This document shows positions 8,673-16,395 of a DNA stretch of 64,000 nt, piece after piece (the first letter of the stretch is position 1; every line of letters begins with the position of its first letter). Origin of the DNA: Neisseria brasiliensis (GTDB lineage Bacteria; Pseudomonadota; Gammaproteobacteria; Burkholderiales; Neisseriaceae); NCBI RefSeq assembly GCF_009671065.1, contig NZ_CP046027.1, positions 1,426,001 through 1,490,000 on the forward strand. Reading direction: 5' to 3'. The position numbers and the translations under genes are program-made. Under the pieces are notes generated by a model. It did not search any database. It saw nothing but the letters and a program-made list of their open reading frames with translations, and was not told the DNA's origin.

Positions 8673-10523
8673 TTATTCAGCATTTTGTGGCATATGCTGT
8701 AATGCGGCATAGTAGCCTTGTTTTGCCAACAATTCCGCATGGTTGCCTTCTTCAATAATTTTACCGTCATCCATGACGATAATGCGGTCGGCTTGTTCAA
8801 TCGTGCTCAAGCGGTGGGCAACGATAATGCTGGTTCGGCCGTGCATCAGGTTTTCTAAGGCTTGTTGTACTAAGCGTTCGGATTCGTTATCCAATGCGCT
8901 GGTGGCTTCGTCCAGCAGCAGAATTGGTGCATCTTTAAGTATGGCGCGAGCGATGGAAACGCGTTGTCGTTGGCCGCCGGAAAGTTGGCTGCCGTTGGCG
9001 CCGATGGTTTGATGTAAGCCATGTGGAGAGTTGTGTACCAAATCTTTCAGATTGGCGGCTTCGAGTGCAGCCATGACTTCCGCTTCTGTGGCTTCGGGGC
9101 GGCTGTAACGAACATTTTCCAATAGCGTGTCGTCAAACAGGAATACATCTTGCGATACAAGTGCAAATTGGCTGCGCAGATTAGTCAATTGCACATCAGC
9201 AATATTGATGCCATCGAGATAGATTACCCCTGAGCTTGGCTCGACAAAACGTGGTAGTAGGTTGATGGCAGTCGTCTTGCCGCTGCCGGAGCGGCCAACG
9301 AAAGCAACACGTTCACCGGGGTGGATGTCAAGATTGAAATTGTCAAGCGCTTTATGACCTTCTTCGGTGTAGCGTACATCAATATGATCGAATTTCAGAC
9401 GGCCTTGTACATTAGACAAGGTGTGTTTGCCTGTGTCGTTTTCGGGTTTTTCATCTAAAAACTGGCAGACATTATCTGCGGCGAGAAACATGGTTTGCAT
9501 GGGGATGCTGATGTTGGCCAAGTTTTTAATCGGCGAGAGCATTTGCAGCATAGCCACAATAAAAGCCATAAATTCACCGATGGTGGTGTAGCCTTGTTGG
9601 CTTTGCCATAAAGCGATGAAAATCACCACGGCTAGGGCAAATGAGGCAATGAGTTCGCTAAAGGGCGAACGGGCGGCAGTAGCTTGGGTGATTTTTTTGC
9701 CTAAGCGTACGATGGTATGGTTGACATCAGCAAAGCGGCTTGAAGCCTGTTTTTGGCCACCGAACAGTTTCATCACGCGGTGGCCTTGATGTACTTCTGT
9801 CACCACATTATTGAGCTTACCAATACTGAGTTGCGCGCTGGCGATGATGCTTTTGAGGCGGTTGCGGTAATAGCGTGAAAGCAATGACAAAAGCGGGAAC
9901 ATCAGCAATACAATTAAGGTCAATTGCCAGTTAAGATACAGCAATACGCATACCAAACCGATGACGATTAAGGTATCGCGGGTAAGAGTGATGAACACAT
10001 TGCTGGCGTTGCTGATGGATTGTTCGGCCATCTGAACCATGCTCATCAAGACGGTACCGGATGGATTTTTTTGATGGTAATCTGAAGAAAGGGTGAGCAT
10101 GTGTTGGAACATGTCGCGGCGGATATGGCTTACAGCCATCACCGATACCCATGTCATCAGATAGGTACTGGCGAAGCGGCAGATGCCGCGAATCAAGACA
10201 ATCACGATCAGAAACAGCGGAACCGTCCAAACTTTATTTTCGGTGCCCCAAATCATGTGGTTAAACTGGTCTTTCCAGTTTTGCACAGTGGCTACAATGC
10301 CACTGGCGGCATTTAATTCCGGCGGTGCGCTGGGAGCAGCAAAGCCTTGATTGACCAAAGGTGCGATAAAGGCGGCCAGATAGCTTTCGGTGGCGGCCAC
10401 ACCGACAATGGCCAGCAACGACCAAATAATGCGCGCTTTGTAGGGCTTCACATAAGTGAGCAGGCGCATGAAATTGTGCGTGTCGGCTTTGGTGAAGAGA
10501 CCGAAGGTGAGTTTTTCTATCAT
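8673..10523 (-). CDS. msbA: lipid A export permease/ATP-binding protein MsbA
   Basis: 616 residues, a half-size ABC exporter. An N-terminal six-helix membrane domain (about 20-330) is followed by an ATPase domain with Walker A GRSGSGKT (near 410), the signature LSGGQRQR, Walker B ILLLDEATSALD and the switch His (VAHRLST). MsbA flips lipid A-core from the inner to the outer leaflet of the cytoplasmic membrane as an ATP-driven dimer. The gene sits between glyQ and glyS, but a DUS hairpin follows glyQ, so msbA probably has its own promoter. In meningococcus, as I recall, msbA lies nearer fabD and the lgt lipooligosaccharide locus is beside glyS. Confidence 0.93.
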   Translation of the reverse strand: MIEKLTFGLFTKADTHNFMRLLTYVKPYKARIIWSLLAIVGVAATESYLAAFIAPLVNQGFAAPSAPPELNAASGIVATVQNWKDQFNHMIWGTENKVWTVPLFLIVIVLIRGICRFASTYLMTWVSVMAVSHIRRDMFQHMLTLSSDYHQKNPSGTVLMSMVQMAEQSISNASNVFITLTRDTLIVIGLVCVLLYLNWQLTLIVLLMFPLLSLLSRYYRNRLKSIIASAQLSIGKLNNVVTEVHQGHRVMKLFGGQKQASSRFADVNHTIVRLGKKITQATAARSPFSELIASFALAVVIFIALWQSQQGYTTIGEFMAFIVAMLQMLSPIKNLANISIPMQTMFLAADNVCQFLDEKPENDTGKHTLSNVQGRLKFDHIDVRYTEEGHKALDNFNLDIHPGERVAFVGRSGSGKTTAINLLPRFVEPSSGVIYLDGINIADVQLTNLRSQFALVSQDVFLFDDTLLENVRYSRPEATEAEVMAALEAANLKDLVHNSPHGLHQTIGANGSQLSGGQRQRVSIARAILKDAPILLLDEATSALDNESERLVQQALENLMHGRTSIIVAHRLSTIEQADRIIVMDDGKIIEEGNHAELLAKQGYYAALQHMPQNAE

Positions 10524-10635
10524 AGGGCACTTTTAGTGGGTAAAGCTTTGTCGCCTAAATGCTTTCAGACGGCCTGTTTAGACTAGCGGGTTATGGCTTG
10601 ATTGGATATGTTTAGCAAACAAACATACCGGATTT

Positions 10636-10681
10636 AAATTTCAGACGGCCTTTGTGATGGAATCAAGGCCGTCTGAAATTT
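10636..10681 (-). terminator. inverted-DUS terminator
   Basis: AAATTTCAGACGGCCTT and its complement form a hairpin of about 17 bp immediately after the glyQ stop. It separates glyQ from msbA transcriptionally. Confidence 0.8.
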
Positions 10682-11587
10682 TTATGCTGCTTTGTTTTTA
10701 ATCAATGGGAAGCCTAATTGCTCTCGGCTTTCCACGAATTTTTGTGCCACGATGCGGCTCAAGGTGCGGATGCGGCCGATGTAGGTGGCACGTTCGGTCA
10801 CGGAAATGGCGCCGCGGGCATCAAGCAGGTTGAAGGTGTGGCCGGCTTTCAATACCAATTCGTAAGCTGGCAGGGCAAGGCTGGTGTCGTCGATATCCAG
10901 CAGGCGTTTGGCTTGCGCTTCGTAGTCGTTAAACTGGCGCAGCAGCCATTCAGCATCGCTGTATTCGAAGTTGTAGGTGGATTGTTCCACTTCGTTTTGG
11001 TGGTACACGTCGCCGTAAGTGACGGCTTGGCCGTCGGGCGTGTGTGACCAAACCAAGTCGTACACGTTTTCTACGCCTTGCAGATACATCGCCAAGCGCT
11101 CGATGCCGTAGGTGATTTCGCCCAATACCGGTGAGCAATCAATGCCGCCGACTTGTTGGAAATAGGTAAACTGGGTGACTTCCATGCCGTTGAGCCATAC
11201 TTCCCAGCCCAAGCCCCATGCGCCCAAGGTTGGGTTTTCCCAGTCGTCTTCAACAAAACGGATATCATGTACTTTCGGATCGATGCCCAGTTCGCGTAAT
11301 GAGTCGAGATACAAATCTTGAATATCGGCCGGTGCCGGTTTCAGGGCAACTTGGAATTGGTAGTAGTGTTGCAGGCGGTTGGGGTTGTTGCCGTAGCGGC
11401 CGTCTTTCGGGCGGCGGCTCGGTTGCACATAGGCGGCATACCAAGGCTCAGGGCCGAGTGCGCGCAGGCAAGTAGCAGGGTGGCTGGTGCCGGCGCCGAC
11501 TTCCATGTCGAAAGGTTGGATTAGGGTGCAGCCTTTGTCGGCCCAGAATGTTTGCAATTTGAAGATGATTTGTTGGAAAGTCAGCAT
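10682..11587 (-). CDS. glyQ: glycyl-tRNA synthetase alpha subunit
   Basis: 301 residues, typical for the alpha chain. The signature N-terminus MLTFQQIIFKLQTFWADKGC and the segments EVGAGTSHPATCLRALGPEPW and VQPSRRPKDGRYG are the class II catalytic motifs of this subunit. It activates glycine and transfers it to tRNA-Gly in complex with GlyS. The gene leads the glyQ, msbA, glyS series on the minus strand and ends at a strong hairpin. Upstream lies a 230 bp gap to the divergent OmpA-like gene. Confidence 0.97.
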   Translation of the reverse strand: MLTFQQIIFKLQTFWADKGCTLIQPFDMEVGAGTSHPATCLRALGPEPWYAAYVQPSRRPKDGRYGNNPNRLQHYYQFQVALKPAPADIQDLYLDSLRELGIDPKVHDIRFVEDDWENPTLGAWGLGWEVWLNGMEVTQFTYFQQVGGIDCSPVLGEITYGIERLAMYLQGVENVYDLVWSHTPDGQAVTYGDVYHQNEVEQSTYNFEYSDAEWLLRQFNDYEAQAKRLLDIDDTSLALPAYELVLKAGHTFNLLDARGAISVTERATYIGRIRTLSRIVAQKFVESREQLGFPLIKNKAA

Positions 11588-11817
11588 GGCTTTTGTTATT
11601 CAGATAATCGAAAGGCTTTATTTTACTGTTTTGATGAGGTTTTGAATAGTTTTGTCCGTCGGTATCCGCGGATTTTTCAGACGGCCTTGTATGATTATCG
11701 CGATTGTTGGCGACAGCGGCATTTAAGATCAGAGAAGTTGCGTTACAAATACGGCTTTTTAGGTATAATGGCGGCTGAATGCTTTTTAATGGTTTAACTT
11801 AAAAGAGGAAATAGAAG

Positions 11818-12357
11818 ATGTCGGATAATGACAATCACAAAGAACAACGTCTGGGTTTATGGATTGCCGGTGGCGCCGCAGCTTTGGCAACGGTTGTAAC
11901 CTTGTTCCTTTCTGTTTGGGGTTGGGAAACCGGTAAAATTGAAGGTTCGCCAAATTATGGCCAAACTGAAATGGCGGCGCATGATCATGCTGTTGCAGCG
12001 CATGGCGCGGCGCATAATCTTGCCGATGACGCGGCTGCGGTATTTGTGGAAAACGGTATCGTAAAATTCTACTTTGCGACCGGTAAATCCGATTTGGCTG
12101 CCGGTGCACAAGAAGCATTGAAAGATGTATTGGCTGGTGTGAAAAACGGTCAAAAAGCGGTGGTGTCCGGTTTTCACGATTCAACCGGTAATCAAGCGTT
12201 TAACGAGCAATTGTCTAAAGACCGTGCCTTGGCGGTAAAAAATGCCCTGATGGGCTTTGGTGTGGCGGAACAGCAAATTGAATTGCGCAAGCCAGCAGAT
12301 ACCGAAGGCAGCGGCAGCAATGCAGAAGCGCGCCGAGTGGAAGTAGTGCTGGAATAA
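11818..12357 (+). CDS. membrane-anchored OmpA-like domain protein
   Basis: 179 residues. A short cytoplasmic start (MSDNDNHKEQR) leads into one transmembrane helix (about 12-34, LGLWIAGGAAALATVVTLFL), then a His/Ala-rich stretch and an OmpA-like domain (about 77-179) facing the periplasm. Peptidoglycan-binding features are FYFATGKSDL, HDSTGNQAFNEQLSKDRA (the Asp, Asn and Arg that contact diaminopimelate in the family) and a final ARRVEVVLE. There is no lipobox and no outer-membrane barrel. The domain closely matches the one at the C-terminus of CcoP (56968-58368): both share FATGKSD, DSTG, ELRKP and RRVEV. AAGAGGAAATAGAAG precedes the ATG. The role is inferred only: inner membrane to cell wall contact. 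Confidence 0.85.
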   Translation: MSDNDNHKEQRLGLWIAGGAAALATVVTLFLSVWGWETGKIEGSPNYGQTEMAAHDHAVAAHGAAHNLADDAAAVFVENGIVKFYFATGKSDLAAGAQEALKDVLAGVKNGQKAVVSGFHDSTGNQAFNEQLSKDRALAVKNALMGFGVAEQQIELRKPADTEGSGSNAEARRVEVVLE

Positions 12358-12382
12358 AGCCGATTGTTTGAAGACAATTGAT

Positions 12383-12415
12383 AATGCCGTCTGAAAAGTT
12401 TCAGACGGCATTTTT
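12383..12415 (+). terminator. inverted-DUS terminator (AT-DUS)
   Basis: AATGCCGTCTGAAA and its complement around a three-base loop, followed by TTTTT, after the OmpA-like gene. This is one of the few AT-type uptake sequences in the window. Confidence 0.85.
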
Positions 12416-12509
12416 CATGAGTGGGACTTTCTAGATTCTCCAGCAGGTTTGCTAATATCCAGTAAAGATGATGCATGATTGCTAAAGGCCGCCTGACACA
12501 ATAAGCATA

Positions 12510-12540
12510 AAAAAGCCTTATGCAATGCATAAGGCTTTTT
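12510..12540 (-). terminator. terminator of the tRNA array
   Basis: AAAAAGCCTTATGC ... GCATAAGGCTTTTT with a three-base loop; ends in a T run on the minus strand, just after the last tRNA-Val. Confidence 0.85.
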
Positions 12541-12544
12541 GATT

Positions 12545-12620
12545 TGGTGGGTGATGACGGAGTCGAACCGCCGACATTCTGCTTGTAAGGCAGACGCTCT
12601 ACCAACTGAGCTAATCACCC
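12545..12620 (-). tRNA. tRNA-Val (UAC)
   Basis: 76 nt including an encoded CCA. Acceptor GGGTGAT/ATCACCC, D arm GCTCAGTTGGTAGAGC, anticodon stem TCTGC/GCAGA with loop CTTACAA (anticodon UAC), T arm CGGCGGTTCGACTCCG. Last gene of the array in transcription order. Confidence 0.96.
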
Positions 12621-12628
12621 GTATTAAT

Positions 12629-12655
12629 AAAAGCACCGAGTTTCGGTGCTTTTTT
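12629..12655. terminator. hairpin inside the tRNA array
   Basis: AAAAGCACCGA/TCGGTGCTTTT with A and T flanks lies between the second tRNA-Asp and the last tRNA-Val. It could cause partial termination or serve as a processing site. On the plus strand it is also terminator-shaped. Confidence 0.6.
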
Positions 12656-12659
12656 ATAT

Positions 12660-12736
12660 TGGCGCGGCGGACGGGGCTCGAACCCGCGACCCTCGGCGTG
12701 ACAGGCCGATACTCTAACCAACTGAGCTACCACCGC
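12660..12736 (-). tRNA. tRNA-Asp (GUC)
   Basis: 77 nt with encoded GCCA. Acceptor GCGGTGG with a G-U pair, anticodon stem TCGGC/GCCGA and loop CTGTCAC (anticodon GUC), T arm GCGGGTTCGAGCCCCGT. It differs from the copy at 12883 by a compensatory pair next to the anticodon stem. Confidence 0.95.
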
Positions 12737-12770
12737 GCAAGTAATTGTGTTGCCACAACTACAAGAAACT

Positions 12771-12846
12771 TGGTGGGTGATGACGGAGTCGAACCGCCGA
12801 CATTCTGCTTGTAAGGCAGACGCTCTACCAACTGAGCTAATCACCC
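12771..12846 (-). tRNA. tRNA-Val (UAC)
   Basis: Identical in its 76 nt to the copies at 12545 and 12994, including CCA and the CTTACAA anticodon loop. Middle gene of the array. Confidence 0.96.
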
Positions 12847-12882
12847 GAAAGATATTGATGACCTCAATATCTGAAAAAGGTT

Positions 12883-12959
12883 TGGCGCGGCGGACGGGGC
12901 TCGAACCCGCGACCCCCGGCGTGACAGGCCGGTACTCTAACCAACTGAGCTACCACCGC
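12883..12959 (-). tRNA. tRNA-Asp (GUC)
   Basis: 77 nt with encoded GCCA and anticodon GUC. Relative to the other Asp copy, a T-A pair at the top of the anticodon arm is C-G here, so the fold is kept by paired changes. Confidence 0.95.
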
Positions 12960-12993
12960 GCAAGCAATTGTGTTGCCACAATTGCAAGAAACT

Positions 12994-13069
12994 TGGTGGG
13001 TGATGACGGAGTCGAACCGCCGACATTCTGCTTGTAAGGCAGACGCTCTACCAACTGAGCTAATCACCC
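12994..13069 (-). tRNA. tRNA-Val (UAC)
   Basis: First gene of the five-tRNA transcript, identical to the other two tRNA-Val copies. A good promoter lies 25 bp upstream. Confidence 0.96.
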
Positions 13070-13094
13070 ATTGACGCAAAACTGCGAAGACGCT

Positions 13095-13123
13095 ATTAAA
13101 TCAAAAATCGTTATTTTACGCAA
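13095..13123 (-). promoter_or_regulatory. promoter of the tRNA array
   Basis: On the minus strand TTGCGT and TTTAAT are separated by exactly 17 bp, with T-rich DNA upstream. The position fits initiation just before the first tRNA-Val. Confidence 0.6.
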
Positions 13124-13140
13124 GTTTTATTTTTGCATAA

Positions 13141-15123
13141 TCAAGCTTCTCCTTGCAAACTCCAGTTTTCAAAAGAAATAATTTTATCTTGCGGGCCTGC
13201 AACAACTAAGATGTCGCCGGAAGCTAAAGTGAAGTTCGAATCAAAATCTTCAATCCGGCTGGCGCTGCGGCGGACGAATAATAATTTGATGCCCAAATCG
13301 GCCAAAGGCAAATCACGCACAGGGTGGTCGATGGCGTAGGCTTCACCGGTTAGTGCAAAGGCATGGCGGCAGATGTGTTTGTGTTCTTCAGAGAAAATGG
13401 TTTCGTCATCGCTGCCGACGAATAAGTCCTCTAAAAAGGCATAACCGTTGCGGCGGATATTCATGATGGTTTGATGCACATGGTTGTAGGGTGAGCCATT
13501 GGCCAACATGGCATAGCTGGCTAAGGCCAAACTGGTTTCTTTGGTATCGGAAACGGCTTCTTCTACGCCCATTTCAGTCAGGCTCTTGACGTAATCGTCG
13601 TCAATGGCGCGTGCGTAAATTGGCATGGTCGGATGAAGGGCAATGATGTGGTTGACCACATGTTTGGCTTCGGCCATGTTGTTGAGTGTCAATACCACCA
13701 TTTTGGCACGCGCTAATCCTGCGGCTTCCAATACTTCGCGGCGTTTGGCATCGCCGAATGCCACTGGTTCGCCTGCGCTGCGGGCAACTTGAACGCGCTC
13801 GACATCCAAATCCAGCGCGAAGTAGGGGATGTTTTCCTGCGCCAAAATACGGCCGACTGTTTGACCGCCGCGACCAAAACCGATAATCAAAACGTGGTCG
13901 GATTTGCTCATGGTTTCGACCAGCATATTGTGCAAATCCAACGCTTTCATGTCCCAGTTGGATTTGATAAAACGGTTGATAATTTTATCGCTGCTGCCCA
14001 GCAAGAACGGTGCAATGATCATCGACAGCAACACGGCAGCGGTAGCCGCTTGTTCCAATTCCGGCGAAACCATGTTGATTTTGCTGGAAATCGCCAACAT
14101 TACAAAACCGAATTCACCGCCTTGCGCCAAATACAACGCAGCTTTCATACTGTCGCCGACCGGATGTCTCATGCGGAAGGCAATCAGGAACACAATCAAC
14201 GCTTTCAACACCACCAGCATCGCCAGCAACACTAAAATCATCTGCCAATTATTAATCAGCGCCTGAATATCCAGCTTCATGCCGACGGTGATAAAGAAAA
14301 AGCCGAGCAAAATATCGCGGAACGGACGAATATCGTCTTCTACTTGAAAACGGTATTCGGTTTCTGACAGCAACATACCGGCAACAAACGCCCCCAAAGC
14401 CAGTGACAAGCCTTCCAGTTCGGTCAGGTAGGCCACGCCCAGCGTCACCAGCAAAACGTTGATCATGAATAATTCAGACGACTTACGCTTGGCCACCATG
14501 CGGAACCAAGGCGACATCACTTTATTGCCAACAAAGAACAACACGCCGAGCGTGACCACCATTTTCAAGCCCGCCCAGCCCAGTTCCGCCCACAAATTGC
14601 CTTCACTGCCGCCCGCCAGCGCCGGAATCAGAATCATCAACGGCACCACCGCAATATCCTGCATCAGCAACACACCCATCGACATTTGGCCGTGGGGCTG
14701 ACCCAATTCGGTTTTCTCCGACAAAATGCGGCTCACAATTGCGGTGGACGACATCGCCAATGCACCGCTGACGGCAAACGCCCAGTTAAACGGCGTGCCC
14801 ATCAGCATTAAAATCCCCATAATCGCCAACATGCTGATGACGACCTGCAAACCGCCTAAGCCGAATACCAGCTTTTTCATCGCCTTGAGTTTCGGCAGCG
14901 AAAATTCCAAACCGATGCTGAACATCAAAAACACAATACCGATTTCACCCAAATAATCTGTGGCGTGGCTTTTCGGAATCAGGCTGAACATGCCCGGGCC
15001 GGCGATAAAGCCGACCAACAGATAACCGAGCATGGAAGGAATATTGAATTTGCGGCAATAGATAACGGTAATAACCGAAACCAGCAGAACGATGACGACA
15101 TGGGCAAGAGAAAACTCATGCAT
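13141..15123 (-). CDS. Kef-type monovalent cation:proton antiporter (CPA2 family)
   Basis: 660 residues. The first 380 form an Na+/H+ exchanger-type membrane domain of about 12 helices (GYLLVGFIAGPG, EIGIVFLMFSIGLEFS, LLMQDIAVVPLMIL, AQGGEFGFVML). A TrkA-N/RCK domain follows at about 410-530 with the nucleotide-binding glycines GFGRGGQTVG and the acidic end of the second strand (FALDLD), then a TrkA-C domain (about 570-655). KefB/KefC relatives release K+ in exchange for protons under electrophile stress. The RCK domain suggests gating by NAD(H) or a glutathione adduct. No kefF/kefG ancillary gene is adjacent, so the regulator is unknown. It stands alone, reading toward the tRNA array. Confidence 0.9.
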   Translation of the reverse strand: MHEFSLAHVVIVLLVSVITVIYCRKFNIPSMLGYLLVGFIAGPGMFSLIPKSHATDYLGEIGIVFLMFSIGLEFSLPKLKAMKKLVFGLGGLQVVISMLAIMGILMLMGTPFNWAFAVSGALAMSSTAIVSRILSEKTELGQPHGQMSMGVLLMQDIAVVPLMILIPALAGGSEGNLWAELGWAGLKMVVTLGVLFFVGNKVMSPWFRMVAKRKSSELFMINVLLVTLGVAYLTELEGLSLALGAFVAGMLLSETEYRFQVEDDIRPFRDILLGFFFITVGMKLDIQALINNWQMILVLLAMLVVLKALIVFLIAFRMRHPVGDSMKAALYLAQGGEFGFVMLAISSKINMVSPELEQAATAAVLLSMIIAPFLLGSSDKIINRFIKSNWDMKALDLHNMLVETMSKSDHVLIIGFGRGGQTVGRILAQENIPYFALDLDVERVQVARSAGEPVAFGDAKRREVLEAAGLARAKMVVLTLNNMAEAKHVVNHIIALHPTMPIYARAIDDDYVKSLTEMGVEEAVSDTKETSLALASYAMLANGSPYNHVHQTIMNIRRNGYAFLEDLFVGSDDETIFSEEHKHICRHAFALTGEAYAIDHPVRDLPLADLGIKLLFVRRSASRIEDFDSNFTLASGDILVVAGPQDKIISFENWSLQGEA

Positions 15124-15220
15124 AAAAGGCGGCCTTGTTATGAATAGAGAGAAGAGTGCGCAAGGCCGTCTGAAAAAATCTTAGCGAAACAGGGGCGGGG
15201 ATTTATGCAAACGGCGAAAG

Positions 15221-15326
15221 ATAGTCGTTTCAAATAAAAATCATACTGCGTTGCCAGCGCCCTTATGTACTCGATGTACACGGCGGTCGCTGTCGCCTTG
15301 TCTGATTTCTATTTAAAACAACTATA
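15221..15326. repeat. Correia-like MITE, copy 2
   Basis: 106 bp, reverse orientation to copies 1 and 3. Ends ATAGTCGTTTCAAATAAAAA and TTTCTATTTAAAACAACTAT are imperfect inverted repeats around the conserved GCGTTGCCAGCGCCCTTATG...GTCGCTGTCGCCTTGT core. It sits between the Kef-type gene and fabG. No ORF. Confidence 0.8.
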
Positions 15327-15370
15327 AATTATAGCAAAAAATAAGGGAGATTCAGGATTTTATCGACAAA

Positions 15371-15402
15371 AGGCCGTCTGAAAACGATTTTTCAGACGGC
15401 CT
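15371..15402 (-). terminator. inverted-DUS terminator
   Basis: AGGCCGTCTGAAAA and its complement directly downstream of the fabG stop on the minus strand. Confidence 0.8.
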
Positions 15403-15420
15403 CTCTTATTCATACAAACA

Positions 15421-16167
15421 TTAAGGCATCAACATACCGCCGTTGACATGCAGCGTTTGGCCGGTGATGTATTTGGCTTGGTCGGAAGCCAAGAACAAAA
15501 CCGCATCGGCGATGTCTTGCGCTTCGCCGAATTTGCCTAAAGAAGTTTGCGCTTCAAACATTTTGCGGGTTTCTTCCGGCAAGACGCGGGTCATGTCGGT
15601 GTCGATAAAGCCCGGTGCTACACAGTTGACGGTTACGCCACGGCTGCCGACTTCGCGTGCCATTGATTTAGCAAAACCGATTAAGCCTGCTTTGGCAGCG
15701 GCATAGTTGGTTTGACCGGCATTACCCATCACGCCGACTACGGAAGTGATGTTGATGATGCGGCCTCTGCGTTGTTTCATCATGCCGCGCAACACGGCTT
15801 TAGAGGCGCGGAAGACAGATTTCAGGTTGACCTGCATGATGTCGTCCCATTCTTCTTCTTTCATGCGCATCAACAGGTTATCGCGCGTGATGCCGGCGTT
15901 GTTGACCAAAATATCCAGTTTGCCGAATTCTTTTTCAATCTCGGCAATCAATGTTTCGATGCTTTCCGGCTCAGCAGAATTCAACGCACGGCCTTGGCCG
16001 CCCCATGGCGCCAAACGCTCACCAATCGCTGCTGCACCGCTGTCGCTGGTGGCCGTACCAATCACGGTGGCACCGGCTGCGGCCAATGTATCGGCAATCG
16101 CCGCACCGATACCGCGTGATGCGCCGGTAACTAAAGCGATTTTGCCGCTTAAATCTTGATTACTCAT
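15421..16167 (-). CDS. fabG: 3-oxoacyl-[acyl-carrier-protein] reductase
   Basis: 248 residues, a classical short-chain dehydrogenase. NADPH-binding TGASRGIG (14-21), NNAG (89-92), Asn114, Ser142, Tyr155 and Lys159 (YAAAK) complete the catalytic set. FabG reduces 3-oxoacyl-ACP in each turn of type II fatty acid synthesis. In many relatives fabG follows fabD directly; here 5 kb of glycosyltransferase and IS DNA separates them. AAGGATCCTGG precedes the ATG. A 90 bp duplicated stretch with DUS lies upstream. Confidence 0.96.
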   Translation of the reverse strand: MSNQDLSGKIALVTGASRGIGAAIADTLAAAGATVIGTATSDSGAAAIGERLAPWGGQGRALNSAEPESIETLIAEIEKEFGKLDILVNNAGITRDNLLMRMKEEEWDDIMQVNLKSVFRASKAVLRGMMKQRRGRIINITSVVGVMGNAGQTNYAAAKAGLIGFAKSMAREVGSRGVTVNCVAPGFIDTDMTRVLPEETRKMFEAQTSLGKFGEAQDIADAVLFLASDQAKYITGQTLHVNGGMLMP

Positions 16168-16197
16168 CCAGGATCCTTTCGTTGCGTAAAATGAATT

Positions 16198-16389
16198 TTC
16201 AGACGGCCTTTATAGCATAAATAGGCTTTTTAATCTAATGTTAGGTATATCATAATGAAAAGGCCGTCTGAAATCTTGGTTATGGATTTCAGACGGCCTT
16301 TATAGCATAAATAGGCTTTTTAATCTAATGTTAGGTATATCATAATGAAAAGGCCGTCTGAAATCTTGGTTATGGATTTCAGACGGCCT
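16198..16389. repeat. 90-bp tandem duplication with paired DUS
   Basis: Two perfect 90 bp units start at 16198 and 16288, followed by a 12-base third start. Each unit holds TTCAGACGGCC, the AT-rich ATAGCATAAATAGGC segment, and AGGCCGTCTGAAATC. Paired uptake sequences in each unit create several alternative hairpins between fabG and the glycosyltransferase gene. Confidence 0.9.
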
Positions 16390-16395
16390 CAATAT

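Noticed and set aside
12539..13079. Short frames on both strands repeating similar peptides (e.g. RTGLEPATLGV, SSVGRASALQAECRRFDS)
   Set aside because: These are translations of the tRNA-Val and tRNA-Asp genes, a common annotation error.
16198..16389. Possible CRISPR-like repeats
   Set aside because: Only two direct 90 bp units with no spacers; it is a tandem duplication including DUS.
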